NCBI GenBank assembly: GCA_961205875.1
Contig: OY540814.1
Location: forward strand, 12,444,993 to 12,508,992
DNA: 64,000 nucleotides
Reading direction: 5' to 3'
Origin: Sialis fuliginosa
Lineage: Eukaryota > Arthropoda > Insecta > Megaloptera > Sialidae
Shown here piece after piece: positions 11,834 to 24,954 of the stretch. Made by a program: the position numbers and the translations under genes. The notes under the pieces were generated by a model. The model worked only from the letters and a program-made list of their open reading frames with translations. It made no database searches and had not been told where the DNA came from. Position 1 is the stretch's first letter; each line of letters starts with the position of its first letter.

Positions 11834-14800
11834 CTGCAATAAAAAGATAAGTATTAGGTAATAAACACAACTTTGTTTATATTTTTTTATGGCAATAATA
11901 AAGATTATCGTTACTCATGAACATTAATTTTTATTATTTTTCAGGTAAAATTAAGAACTATCTTTCACTTTCTTTTATTTTTTTATGAAATAATGATTTT
12001 TTGATCATAAAAAATATAATAAAAATGAAAGTAAAAGATAGGGTTAGTGGGGGTAATTGGGTGGTATTTTTTTATAAATTTTTCCTTTTACTTGATATGC
12101 ATTTTAGAGCTTAAACAAATGCATATTTGTGTACTGACTCTTAAACATTATGGCAATATACTTTTTAACACCCATTTGCCTAAAAAGTAAATTGGAGAAC
12201 AAAAACAAGTGAGTACTAACTTTCCAATGTATAAACTTTTTTGTTCATTAATTACGTAAGGTTTTAGGGGAAGAGGAGGGGTCAAAAGCGTTACTTACGT
12301 AAAGTTTTTTTTCTAATTTATTATATTAAAATACGTTAATTAATTTTTTTTTACCAAACTTTTTTTTTTGCTTTTATATTTAAAGGATAGGTGAGATTCG
12401 CCTTATTTTAGGGGGCGGTGGAGGGTGGTAAAAAATCATCCTTATGTAATTAATGGATTCTCCTTTATACTTTATACCTACAGCTTTAATTAACACACTA
12501 TCCAAGGAATAATTTTAATCATAAATATTTTAAATTATAAAAGTATTTAATTGAAAATTGTCGTACCTACATTTTTTTGGTATTTATTATAAAAGGATGT
12601 GAATGAAACTTATATCATTCGAAAGGTACTGTACCATAGATGTGCACACACAAAAATTATGTGTGTATGTTGCCATTAAGGCAGGTAAAATAAAGTTAAC
12701 CTACACACATGATTTCCCCTCTCGCTGTTTGTTTATTTCCCATCGCATTGTTCAATAGCATATCAATACTCCTAGCGCCACCAAGCGGCAAAAATAAATA
12801 GTTTTGGGTTTCTATCAAATGTAGAAAATGCGTATAAAGATTTCAATTCGTGTTCAATTACAATGTTTTTATTTGGAAATTTTTGTTGTAAAAGCACGTT
12901 AGGTTGGGTTAGGTACTGTGCCATAGATGTGCACAAAAAAAAGCAGTATGTTGCCGTTAAGGTAGATAAAATATTGGTCGAATTTCGATCATAGACGATA
13001 CTAGTATTTATTAGGGTGATTCATTTCCGCAAAGTTTTTTATTTTTGAAGTGCTCAAGCACAGTGTTAATCTACATGTAGAAAAAAAAATTCTCACCAAA
13101 TTTGAGCTCTTAATTCCGATTTTAAGTACTTACTATTTAAATTTGAATTTTTCCCATTTAAAATGCATGTAAAAAGTAAATTTTTCTTTCAAAGTTATAA
13201 TGCTTAGCCGCTTTTTACGATATCGCAAAACGCTTTATCAGGTCTTGTAGAGGATTCCTTGCTCTTCAAAATTGCCAGAACTATCGTTTTTTTACACTTC
13301 CAGCTATAAAAATGGCTGTAACTCATGAGATATTGGTCAGAGCAATTTGAACCTAAGGACTTTTTTTAAAGAGAATAAAATTTCCTTTAAAAATAGGTAT
13401 TTTTTTTCTCCCTACTAGTAGCGGTTCGCTCTGAAAAATGAAAAAAACTGTACTTTTTTCAAAAATTTTACTTTGATAGTTCTGGCAGGTGAACTAGTAC
13501 GACCAATATCGAAAAACCCATGAGCAATTTTGAAGAGCAAGGAATCCTCTACAAGACCTGATAAAGCGTTTTGCGATATCGTAAAAAGCGGCTAAGCATT
13601 ATAACTTTGAAAGAAAAAATTACTTTTTACATGCATTTTAAATGGGAAAAATTCAAATTTAAATAGTAAGTACTTAAAATCGGAATTAAGAGCTCAAATT
13701 TGGTGAGAATTTTTTTTTCTACATGTAGATTAACACTGTGCTTGAGCACTTCAAAAATAAAAAAACTTTGCGGAAATGAATCACCCTAGTATTTATACAT
13801 CCAAAAACATACCCTTTGAAAAATGAGAAATCACAAACACGTGCTGAAGGTCCTTGGTCGAGCTCCGCCAACAGTTTCATATCTTCGTCGTCAAGCTTGA
13901 ACTCAAACAGATCTATATTTACACGGATACGGGCAGGTGTTGTACTCTTTGGAATGGCAGCGACACCTAACTGCAGTAAATATCTTAAAAGCACTTGTGC
14001 TTGAGATACGCCGTGCTTCAGAGCTACAACACCTACTGTAGGGTTTGCTAATAAATCGGGAACCTACAAAAAGTATAATTATAAATAAATAAAAAACAGT
14101 CAAGTATTATTAGGTACTATTTTTTTAAACGTAATTATTATTTTTATTATTTATTTTAGTTACTTTTGTAATCAATATGTGACTTATTTTATACTGTGAA
14201 GTTCATGAAATAAAAAAAAAATATTACTGGGACACACTTGATAGGGTTCCTTAGTAATTCTCACTACGATTTATAAAAAAGAGTTATTTCAAAATTTAAC
14301 TATTCTTGCTACAGTGTTTGTTATAATTTCCAGTGAAAGTACTAATTGAAAGTTACATTCTGGATTTTTTCAGATTTTTTGAATCCATAATTTAGAAATA
14401 CGAGGGGGGAAACTCTGACAACGACATTGAAATGCAAATATATCGTGACTGAAGGGTTAAAATCAAAAGGTCATTTAACATTTTTTTATTGCATTTTAGG
14501 AGATCTATTTAAAGATATCTCATTCAATGGGGTAAGTGGGAAAAATGAAAAGCTACATTCTGATAACGACGTTGAACGCAAATATATCGTGACTGAAGGG
14601 TTAAAATCAAAAGGTCCTAAAATATTTTTTGGTGCATTTTAAGAGACCTATCTAAAAACACCACATTCAATGAGATAAATAAAAAAAATGTTTGAATATA
14701 TTTTTCAGTCTATGGGAAGAGAGTCCAAAAAAAACATTTCTGTTTTTGGGTTATAACATTTGTATAAACATACGGACAGATCGAGCGAAACTATAAGGAT

Positions 14801-17800
14801 CCTAGTTTTCTACGGAGCCCTAAAAAAGCATTATATTTATTATACTCGCCTCTTTATGTATTCCAGCTTTTTGCAGTAAAGCACCGATTCCCCGACTGCC
14901 GAGAGGCGCGTATGCGGTCACGGAGACATTGTGATCGCGGCACCAGCGCAACAGTTCGGCTTGTTGCAAGTAGACGTGCAGCTCTACTTGTAAGTTAGCG
15001 ATCGGTATTTTAACCTCGGCCTCTAACCGTTCTAACTGTCGTTGGTTGAAATTAGATACACCTATTGTTCGAGCTAACCCATCTTCAACCGCTTTCTCCA
15101 TTTCCTATAATTGAATATAATAATAATAAGTTTAAGTTCTAATTTTAAAATATTACTACAAAAGCTGTATAATTAAATCTTATTAGAAAGCATTTGGAAT
15201 CTAAACAATTAAAATTACAATCAATGGATGGTGTTGCCAGATTAACACATTTAGCGTCATTTCGTTACGTAACAATTTGCATTCTAGCGCAGCTTATTTG
15301 CCAGCAATGTCAAACTATAATAATGGAGGCCGATTGTTAGTACATTTTTTGACTATTTACTTATTTTAACTGCAAATACCTTTTTTTTGCTCTACACTTA
15401 CACTTTTTTATATTTTTGTTTCTACTTGCAATTTTTCAACTCCACAAATTAGCTTTTACAACTGCAGTTTCCATTTTTTGAACTGTAGAAACAAACTTCA
15501 ACTACACACTAAAATAACCCCTGCTAATTAAGTGAATATTTATTTTGTGGAAAGTTACAGATAGTAAGAAAAATTATAAAAAAATTTGTTAATTTTTTTC
15601 CTGTAGTTAATAACGATACGTACATGTAAAACTTAATACAAAATGGAATTTAGTCTTACTAAAAAATATTTGTTCAACAATCGTTAAAACAATTTCATTA
15701 TAATATATTTTTTTTATTTTAGGTGCCATATTGAATATTGAAATTCTTATAAAGAATTAGTACATGACTAAAAAAAACCCTTATAAAATGATCACCATTT
15801 TGAATTTTGAAATTAATGTAAAAAATTATAAAAAAATATCCCAAAAAACCTTATAAACTGGGTCAAAACTTGCTACTTCATTTACTAGGCCTTAACCCTT
15901 TCATTATGTGGAACGTACGTATACGTTTCGTATATATGAATCCAATAAACGAAGAGCGTATGAATTTTTAGTGTGTTATATGACATAACGAAAGGATTAA
16001 AACTAGTGACCTGAACTTGAACCCACCCAAATCCCAAAAAAACACGTATTTTTCGCTACCATCGCAACACATATCAATAGTAATATTTAAATAATTTCAA
16101 TTACCCTCCACACAGCAACATGATCTGTAGTCATTTCAATTAAAATCTGCCCATCTTCATCGAACGGATGCGCCTCTTCTCCTCTCTCTTGGAACCCAAA
16201 CGGCGTATGGACCAAATACAAATCAACATACTTGAGTCTGAGCCTATCAAGAGACCTCTGAAGGTATTTCCGCATCGAAGATGGACGGTTACCAACTGGA
16301 GGTAACTTCGTCACGATGAACAGGTCATCTCTACTACCCTTTCCAGATTCGATCCAACGCTCCAGGACTCTGCCGATAACTCCTTCATTTTCGTAAGCGT
16401 ATGCGCAGTCTATGTGTCTGTAGCCGGCATCCAGAGCGGCTTCGAGAGCTGCTTCTAGCTCGGCGTCCGCTGCCTGAAAACAGAAAGTAAACATTAAGTA
16501 TTTTTTTCAGTTACTGCCTGAAAACAGAAAGTAAACATTAAGTATTTTTTTCAGTTACAGTAAACATTACTTTTACTTCCAGAATTTTAATAAGTATTAA
16601 TCAGAATTAAACCTCAAGGTTCATTTAAAACTTTTTTCTTACGGCATTGTATGCAGTTTCACGTGAGAATATTCATACCTACATATAATACTGTATAAAA
16701 ACAGTATACATAATATTATATAACCTTGCTTAACTTTGCAAGAACTTAAATGAGATCTATTTATTAACGGCGATACAAAGCACTTGATAGTTCAATATCC
16801 ATTATACAACAAGGAAAGAGAAAAACTAAAGCAAAACCTGCAGAAAGAGTACAGCGAACTAATAAAAAATAAAACGGCCTACTCACACATTATAGTATAC
16901 ACAAAAAACTGTAATATAAAACTATAAATGTAATTTAAAAAATTAGGAGCCTATTAAGTTAGTGATAGGTGAATTTGAATGAAAACTGGTCGACCACTTC
17001 CGCAGGTGACTCTACATTGTATACATTTTTGTTTGTATACATAAAAAAATATATATAAACAAAAATGACCTTTATTTGTATAAAATCTCAATAACTAATT
17101 AAATAAAAATTACACACAATACAAATCACAAAATTATCGTCAATTAATAAAGAAAATTAGAAAAATAATGTTCAATGTAGTAATTACTTATACCATGAAA
17201 TATGCAGTTGCAAGTACTTCAAAAGTTTAGTCATAAAGATTGTTTTTATGTATAATAATTAAATATTGAAATTAAAAATAATGATATAATATGTATGTAT
17301 GTATTATATATTGAAGCTATTATACATAGTATAGACAAAATTTCATGAAAATACAATGATTAATTGAAATAGGTATGACTTTCATATTTATTTATCAATA
17401 TTCATCTTTACTCTATAATTAACTCAACGAAAATAAATTATAATACATTTGCCAAACATTAACTAATTAATATCGTTAGGAAGTAGGTTTTTGTACACCA
17501 ATAATGAGTTTTTTTATAAGATATAAGCACTTTTATTATTAAATGCATTAATCATTGCTGGGTGATTCATCCTATTATACAACATAAATAAACAATATAT
17601 GTACTTGTACATATGTAATACATACATACTTATACATAATGTATAACATTAAGACAAGTGCAAATATGGTTCCAAATATACAAAAAATACATATATTTTC
17701 AATCAATATGGTCTATAAAATAACTGGAGGCCAAGGACGACATGTTCAACGTGATTTATATCAGCCGTTCTCAAACTTTATACATATTGGTACAGAAGAA

Positions 17801-20800
17801 CCAGTGAGTTTGATCTTGGATTCTTTGTAAAATTATTGAATATTGTGAAAACTACCATATTTTTTTTTATTTTAGATTTCGTTAAAAGTATTTTTATTAT
17901 ATAGATTTTTACATGCTGATTTTAAATATGTTGACCAAAATCAAATCCGACCACTCGTTCAAAATTTACGGCGATTTTTCTTCAAAATTTTGAAAAACTG
18001 ACACACAATTATAATAGTACCGTTTTTCTGGATAGCTAAAAATAATCAATTTTCTATCAATTGGTTCCAGTAAAAAATCGTTTCTCAAACTATTTGAAGT
18101 GATGTGACTTTTTATCAAAATTATACAACCATTAATCTTTTAAAATCCATGTACCTTATAGCTATTATAGCAGTGTTGGCCAAAGTCGATCGCAGCAATT
18201 TCCTATTGTATTTAATTTTAATATAAATAACTAATTTTAATAACGTTCTACGAAATAATTCGGGGAAAAAATCGATCGTACCTATCATAAGAATTGCCTT
18301 ATAATATTATTGAAAGTATAAGGTTCCGCGGTAATCTGAAGTGATTCTGGGCATAAGTTAAATCGTTATTTGATTTATATTGCAGCAGTGAGTAGACATC
18401 TTTAGAAATCTTCAAAAAATAAATCTAACAAAAATATACTTTACGTTATTGAAAAATGTTTGGAGTCGCTGGTCTAGCCCGTGTTATTGTACTGACATAT
18501 CAGAGCTCTTCGTAAATATATTGAAGTTCGGATTGTTTTCAAATGAAACCTGTATCTCGGTGACGTTTTTAAAATGAGAAATAAAAATAAAAAACGTTTA
18601 CGTAAATGTATTTTTTTTTATTTGTTACTTTTTCGTATGTTAAATCAAGTTAAGCATTTTAAAAAGTTCGTAGATAAACATGTCCTATAATTTAGATTTA
18701 AACCCTCATTATACCTCTTATCGTATTTGTTTCCACTTTTCTGATAAGAGTACTTTTGTGTTTCAATGAAACGTTTTCCCATTTATTTATATTTCATGTA
18801 TTTTTATACTTATTTATATGTCTACTAAATCATAATAAATATATAGGAAAAAACGGGAAAAATTGAAAGAAAAGTAGTTTTTTCAGAAAAAATGCGAAAA
18901 TTGTTATTTAAAATATACGTTAAATTTAAATTAGCTACCTTATTTTTTGGTAACAAAGAACAAATTGAGGGGACGTCCCGTTAATTTTTAATTTGTACGG
19001 ACATCCTAAGATTCATATTATACTTGGGAAATTATTTAAATTTATAGTACCTATAATATATAAATGTAGCTGACTATTTCTAAGGACTCCTGTATATGCT
19101 AGGGAAATAAATTATTATTATTACAACTTTTTTATCGTAAATAAATTAGTAGGTTTATATATTTTATGCTTTGATCAATTTAGAGGTCATTACATAGATT
19201 TAAATAACACATAATTAAGTTGTTTGTATTTATATTGTTTTTTCAGTATTTCAAAACAGAGGTGCATACATAAATTATGCTGAAGTTTTATTGTATTGTA
19301 AAAAATTATTGTAAAAAAACTAGAATGTATAAAAATTATTCAATTTTATCATTTTGTTTTACATATTATACATTATAATATGTATTTATTGACAAATCTT
19401 GCCCCTTGTTGTTGAAACCCATGGATAGAATGGTTATCGTGGTTTTTTAACCGCATTAGATATATTTTTAGAGGAAGTAACTTGATATTAGGTAATAATT
19501 AAATCATAATATTCAATAATAGGTATACTTTATAAACATAATTAATTTTATTAATATATTTGTCCTGTAAAATAAAACGAATAGTTCAATAACACAGCCA
19601 CATACAAAAAATGTCTGATACCAAAAAAGCGACCTATATAGCATAGTGTTGATCGAGCACAGTCGAAATCCAAATTTTTGGAATTTTCTGCTTACTAGTT
19701 TTTTTTATTTGAGCTTGAATTTAGAGTTTAAGTTAAATTTTCAATGTTGGCCTAACCCAAAAGCCAAGCTCAAATAAAAAAAACTAGTAAGCAGAAAATT
19801 CCAAAAATTTGGATTTCGACTGTGCTCGACCAATATTACAATGCTATATAAGTCGCTTAATTGATATCGCACACTTTTTTTGGAAAAGTTCAACCTAAAC
19901 CCAAAATTCAAGCTCAAATAAAAAAAATTGATAAACAGAAAATTCCAATAATTTGGATTTTGACTATGCTCGACCAATATTACAATACTACGTCGCTTTT
20001 TTGGTATCGCACTTTTTTTGTGTGGCTGTGTAATTATTTATATACACAAATTATTCATACATTTTTTTTAATAACAAAAATAATTAGTCGCTTTAATTTA
20101 TTAACCTTTGAAGATAGGAGGTAATACAACTCTATGTTATTTATAATCACTATACATATGCTGAAAATCAATTACATTTAATACTATAAACCGATTATCA
20201 ATTTTCAGAACTGTATCACAAGGGGTTCACCAGATATTAAATAAAAACTAATTATAATTTTCCATTTTTTAGCTCCCTCGAGAAGAATGTCCGAACATTT
20301 GTTCATATAATTTTTTTACTTGGTTTGCATTCGTTGTAAATCATCCTGTATAAATAATATTGATTTATAAATATACATAGTTACCTTTTACCTAGTTCTT
20401 TCATATTCATTTTGAATAATTTTAACTAAATATATACTCTTATTACCTACAATACAATCTATTTCCATTTACTTTCTAATAAGTAACTTTTACACAAAAG
20501 AATAAAATTAATGGAACAGTTGAAGTATAATTATATTTACTTCTATTGTGTAGTTTAAAATTAAACATATAGTACTGTACTGGTAATTGACGTTACTATA
20601 ATTGGTACAATCATTAAAGTTACCGTAAGAATTAATGAACAAATAATGACAAGTTTGCTGGAGAAGGCATCCCTGTTTTCAACATTGTTAATGTATTTAT
20701 TTGGACTGAAATTTCCACAGGTCAAAGTTTATACCTTTTTATTAATATTAACAGACAAAAATTACCAGAAAAATTTAGGTGGTCGAAAGTTAACCCTTAG

Positions 20801-22988
20801 GACGCGACCATGTCGCAAAACTCTTATTCCTAAAAATGTGCACATTTTCCGTGGTCTAACTTTTTTTTATTTACATTTTCTTTTCATGATGTTAATTTTG
20901 CATGAAATTGCATATAAGGAAGTTGATGTTTCAGTAAAAAAAAATGTTTTTTAATATAATTTTTATTTTACATAAATATAAAAAAATGAATAAACAAAGG
21001 GTGGGGTGAAGAATTTTACTGAATAATTCACTGACATTTATACAGAAAGGGAAAATAATACAATCGACTTTCGCATCCAAAGGGTTAATTTAGAGCTGAT
21101 AATTTTACAGTATATTGATAAAATTATACCGATAGGATGGTGGAAGCATTAAGGTGAAGATTCATAGTTTATAAAATAAAAATAAATTAGATAAGAATAC
21201 TAGGACCTTAGGACCTAGTGTGCTGCGAATTTTTAGTTTTATTTATGAGTGCCCACCTAAAAAAGTTTAAGAACCGCTATTAAGTTTGGGAGGGGAAGTT
21301 TTAAGAATATATTTAACAATATGCATTTAATAATTAATGTAAAATTGAATTTATTATTGATAATATCCCCTAGCTTCTATACGTAAATCGAAATTTATTT
21401 CTGATGTAGTACATATGATTCATCACTAAAAAGGAGTCAATTTAGTAGTATGAAAGTATACAGTTAATATATGTATATATCTACTTGTTAAACTATATAT
21501 TTATAGACAACCTTGTTTGACAAAAACGAATAACTAATAATTAAAGTAAATAAAAAAGTAATAAATGCCTGAAGGGAAAGGCGTGCATTCTTGCATAGCT
21601 TTCTGACACTGGCTTCAGCAAAAAATACGATTCGGTATGCATTTTATTTATGTTATTATGTTATACAAACTCTAATTTGTTGAAAATAATGTACCTATAG
21701 AGTATACACAAGTATGTTTAGTTATTAAAATATGTGTATTAATATAACAGGTATATAGTTATAGAAAGCTTGCATACATTAAATATTTCATATTATATTG
21801 ATTTTTATTACTATATACCTGGATAAAAGGTGTTTTAATACATTGTTATAATCATCGAATGCGGAATGCATTGGTACTCAAACTGTGAAGCAATTTGATC
21901 ATTTCAATAGATAGAAAAGTTTGTAAATATTGATTTTTTGATTATTAAATATTACTAAAGTAATCGTCCCTAGCAACTGAATACTTGCAAGTCACAATTT
22001 CTCTATACAATTAATGTTTTTTCACTATATACCTGTATTTAATCGAATGAGAAAGACGTGTTTTTTTTTAATAAATAACCATTTTGGATTTCTGAAAACC
22101 TTCAATTTATGACGGAGCTTTCTTGAATATAGTTTTTTTTAATTTGACGTAAGATATTGGGATTTTCCCATTGTACCATCATCTAACCAAAGTCCAATTC
22201 CAAACAAATATTCGACAGAAAATATTTGTTGTATGTAATATAACTTTTACTTCAAAAATAACACGGCTATACACAAAAAAATAAAAAAGTGCGGAGCCAA
22301 AAAAGCGACCTATATAGCAATTTTTTGTAATTTATGCTCACCAGTTTTTTTATTTGAACTTAAATTTTGGGTTCAGCCAACTTGAAAAAATTCAACCTAA
22401 ACCCAAAATTCAAGCCCAAATTAAAAAAAAATGGTAAGCAAAAAATTCCAAAAATTTGGATTTCGACTATGCTCGACCAATACTACAATGCTATATAGGT
22501 CGCCTTTTTAGTATCTCCCCGTTTTTTGGAAAAATTCAACCAAATTCCGAAATTCAAACGAAAAGAAAAAAACTGGTAAGCAGAAAATTCCAAAAATTTG
22601 GATTTCGACTATGCTTGACCAATATTACAATGCTATATAAGTCGCTTTTTTGGCTCCGCACTTTTTTTGTGTAGCTGTGTAATTAATATAATCTGCTTCT
22701 TGAATCAAATCCTTTATAGGTATACTGTATATTACAAAAGTTTTATAGATAATATTTTTATATGGCTATGTATAAAAGGGTACTTCCCGCCAACAAATCT
22801 AACCCCAAGTCCCCAGGCTAGTGGCATGACCACCCCTCTCTTGTGGGAATTATGTAGTTGATTTTTCATGTTTGTATATTTTAGAATCACACTATAAAAA
22901 ATAATATAATACTCGTATATCAATTTTTGTTAAATCATGTTTTTCAAACAGATTCACGGAATATGCACAACTTTCAGCGTTGTTTAGC

Positions 22989-23043
<55 letters not shown>

Positions 23044-23145
23044 GCACACACGCTCAGATGCACATATGTTTACCTGCCACGTTCCAAATCCGAGTGCCGG
23101 CATTTTAACACCGCCCGGTAAGTCCATGAACAACTTGCACGCCAT
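11803..23145 (-). CDS. Aldo-keto reductase, complete five-exon gene, 325 aa
   Basis: Exons on the minus strand: 23145-23074, 16473-16105, 15104-14850, 14063-13813, 11833-11803; phases agree throughout. The start is the ATG at 23145 (AGGAAGATGG, good context); the open frame further upstream has only a TTG. The fold is a (beta/alpha)8 NADPH-dependent reductase of AKR family 1 type, acting in the cytosol on aldehydes, ketones or sugars; the substrate cannot be read. Catalytic tetrad: Asp46 and Tyr51 (GYRHIDCAYAYENE), Lys80 (FIVTKLPP), His113 (YLVHTPF). Cofactor segments: GVSNFNQRQLE, AYAPLGSRG and IPKSTTPARIRVN. The C-terminus FFKGLQKHPEFPF matches family endings. The NQVE motif reads NLQVELHVYLQQ, a divergence near the nicotinamide-binding Gln. 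Exons 1-4 are GC-rich against an AT-rich background. Intron 3 uses a GC donor and the exon 2 acceptor is duplicated. Confidence 0.93.
12626..12985. repeat. Direct repeat pair with GCCATAGATGTGCACA core
   Basis: GTACTGTACCATAGATGTGC at 12626 and GTACTGTGCCATAGATGTGC at about 12914 each continue into TATGTTGCC, TTAAGG and TAAAATA. The two copies share orientation, about 290 bp apart in reductase intron 4. They may be ends of an old insertion. Confidence 0.5.
13003..13796. mobile_element. Long-armed foldback element (AGGGTGATTC ends) with 9-bp target duplication
   Basis: Near-perfect inverted arms of about 270 bp (13013 inward and 13787 inward) surround a centre of about 230 bp. AGTATTTAT occurs at 13003-13011 and 13788-13796, directly flanking T-AGGGTG...CACCCT. 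The element lies in reductase intron 4, ending 17 bp from the exon 4 splice donor. Arms this intact suggest a recent insertion. No coding potential. Confidence 0.85.
14225..14826. repeat. Dispersed repeat with TCCKTAG / CTACGGAGCCC ends, copy 1
   Basis: Starts near TAGGGTTCCTTAGTAATTCT and ends TTTCTACGGAGCCCTAAAAA, a terminal pattern common in insect repeats. Inside, a block with AAATATATCGTGACTGAAGG occurs twice (about 14430 and 14580). It fills most of reductase intron 3. A relative is at 29244-29950. Confidence 0.65.
14844..14849 (-). promoter_or_regulatory. GC-AG splice donor of reductase intron 3
   Basis: The exon ends AAAGAG and the intron begins GCGAGT, which fits the usual context of GC donors (AG before GCRAGT). 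The only nearby GT donor, four bases further on, would throw the next exon (VPDLLANPTVGVVALKHG) out of frame. The GC donor is the one that keeps the protein intact. Confidence 0.75.
15892..16000. mobile_element. Very short TTAA-flanked foldback
   Basis: TTAA at 15892-15895 and 15997-16000 flank CCCTTTCATTATGT and its inverted partner ACATAACGAAAGG. Total length is 109 bp. TTAA plus CCCTTT ends fits a piggyBac-type miniature element. Reductase intron 2. Confidence 0.6.
16474..16561. repeat. 44-bp tandem duplication spanning the exon 2 splice acceptor
   Basis: CTGAAAACAGAAAGTAAACA begins at 16474 and again at 16518. On the gene strand this duplicates the pyrimidine tract and the AG of the acceptor before reductase exon 2. 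Confidence 0.85.
16562..19591. other. Reductase intron 1, 3' part; no further gene seen
   Basis: AT-rich intron sequence on the gene's minus strand. Small open frames are isolated and lack splice or family support. Confidence 0.45.
19592..20031. mobile_element. Foldback element with ACACAGCCACA ends, copy 1
   Basis: Ends ACACAGCCACATACAAAAAA and inverted ACACAGCCACACAAAAAAAG. The interior is a set of inverted and direct copies of a unit containing CCAAATTTTTGGAATTTTCT and TATATAGGTCGC-like text. Copy 2 is at 22261-22680. Both are in reductase intron 1. Confidence 0.75.
20790..21088. mobile_element. piggyBac-like miniature element (TTAACCCTT ends)
   Basis: TTAACCCTTAGGACGCGACC at 20790 and, inverted, TTAACCCTTTGGATGCGAAA ending at 21088. 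The TTAA target and CCCTT ends are characteristic of piggyBac-type elements. The 299-bp interior is non-coding. Confidence 0.75.
21089..22260. other. Reductase intron 1, middle part; nothing recognised
   Basis: AT-rich sequence without element ends or a coding signal that I can support. Confidence 0.4.
22261..22680. mobile_element. Foldback element with ACACAGCYACA ends, copy 2
   Basis: Ends ACACGGCTATACACAAAAAA and inverted ACACAGCTACACAAAAAAAG, followed inward by GTGCGGAGCC on both sides. The interior carries CCAAAAATTTGGATTTCGAC twice. Same family as 19592-20031. Confidence 0.75.
22992..23050. repeat. (CA)n microsatellite at the reductase exon 1 boundary
   Basis: About 27 CA dinucleotides with CGCG interruptions end roughly 20 bases inside the intron from the exon 1 donor (GTAAAC at 23073). 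On the gene strand this is a GT run close to the splice donor. Confidence 0.9.
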
Positions 23146-23226
23146 CTTCCTGTGAGATATAGGTCTTGTGACACACGACACTAACAACAACGCCGGTACT
23201 GCGGCCACAGACTGACAGATATACAA

Positions 23227-24950
23227 GGAATTAAACCATACACGATAGTGAAAGTCTCATATGATGATGATGGCGGGGGAACGAAGCGCTACTCGCACTA
23301 CCGTGAGTACTCGAATGTTATTCATGGTTACAAAAAAAAATGACGCGACTAAAATATATAAAAAAAAGTATAATTGACTGGACTTAAGTCAAAGAGTCGT
23401 TTAACTATTTATGATGTAATTTAACAATAAATTGTTTTGAAACAAAAACAAACTTAGTTCCATTTTTAACTCTCCATCCCTTAACCCTTAAATATAATAG
23501 CATTAAAAGTGTCAATATATATTTTTATATTAATTTAAACACCTTAATATAACCCATCCTGCATTTTATAACTTTTTTTCGCTTATGTTTAATATATGAT
23601 TTTATGTACATTGAAATTCAGAAGTGGTCGTCAAATTCGCGTATCACAAACTTATTAAGCTCCTCCCATTTGATTATTATAATATTTTAATCATTTCCCC
23701 ATGTACCAAACAAAGACAGATATTTTGAAACTCATTTGCTGGATAAAGAAGTACTCTTCGTTTATAGTACTCATATATATTTGTGCGATTAAATTATTAT
23801 ATAATCTATTGAAAATTGTATAAGTAAATTTAAAATATTTAAATATATTAAACTTGATATAAAATTAATTAATAAAATGGACATATATTTGTGTTTTATC
23901 AGCTCCGCTCTAGAAAAAGATAAACGATGATGTTTGTCTTAATATTTGCGAATCTGTTGTAAGCGATTCTGACCTTTACGATGCCAGACGATTTCTGAAG
24001 ATCATAGTACTTCTACATTATTATTTGTAGGCACAGTTGCTACTGTGCTCCAAGTCTGTCTTCTATTAAATAATAAATAAATTTCAAAAAATTTACAAGG
24101 GTAAAAGTTTTTCTTACAATAAGTATTTTTCGGCTATTTCTGAGGTTCATATAAACATAGATCATAAATATGTATATAATTTTACTCATCTATTACTTTT
24201 TTCATTTTTGAGCTATAACTTCTAGACATACATAATAATAATTAAAATGGCTCGGGGAGAGTCATAATGGAATATCCAACTATTTTATAATTTATTAGTC
24301 TATCAGCTCCTCATGATACATTAAATAAGTATACCACAATCAACGGAAAACACTTGATATTCTATCAGTAATATCGATATATTTAATTATTTTTTTTAAT
24401 TTAAAAGGCATCAGATTTTTTTTTCTCTAGCACAGAACAAAATTTAAATATACTAAAGTAATAATATTGAAATTAAAAGCATAAGAATTATTTTCAAGAT
24501 ACTCAAGTACTTTGTACGGTTATGAGTAGAGTTTATTTTCAAGGGCGAACCTAACACGTCACCATGGTCATGAAACTCGTCAAGCGAAGGCGTTCAGAAT
24601 AAAACAAAAATACCTAAATTATTGCGCTTTCTATATAATTACCGTAAGGATTGCGAACCAAGGAGAGCTGTACAAAGTTGATAATTATACCCATACTTCC
24701 GTGTTGTTGTATTATTGAGTATATTTTTTTACAAATTGTCTTTATCCATGAGATCATTTGCAATTAGTAGTTATCATTACAACAAATATTAGTACAATAA
24801 TATTTATTTTGAGCATCAGGTTGTTATGTGTGAGAAAAAATAATGAATAATTTACTTATATATACAGGATGGTTTACAACGAACAGTAAATGGAGGATGT
24901 TTTCTAAACAATAAATCTTCACATGGACATGGAAATTCTTCTTGAGAGAG
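23227..24950. other. Intergenic desert, first part; reductase upstream region
   Basis: The first 100 bases hold the unresolved reductase promoter and 5' leader; I see no clear TATA box. Beyond it there is no gene. A TTAACCCTTAAATA end near 23480 and a TATACAGGATGGTTTACAAC motif near 24864 look like solo transposon ends. Confidence 0.4.
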
Positions 24951-24954
24951 CTAT

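Noticed and set aside
22927-23121. THTHTH-repeat open frame
   Set aside because: Translation of the (CA)n microsatellite.
23146-23226. N-terminal extension of the reductase (CQSVAAVPALLLVSC, signal-like)
   Set aside because: The extended frame begins with TTG, not ATG. The ATG at 23145 has good context and gives the normal family N-terminus; the upstream part is more likely 5' leader.
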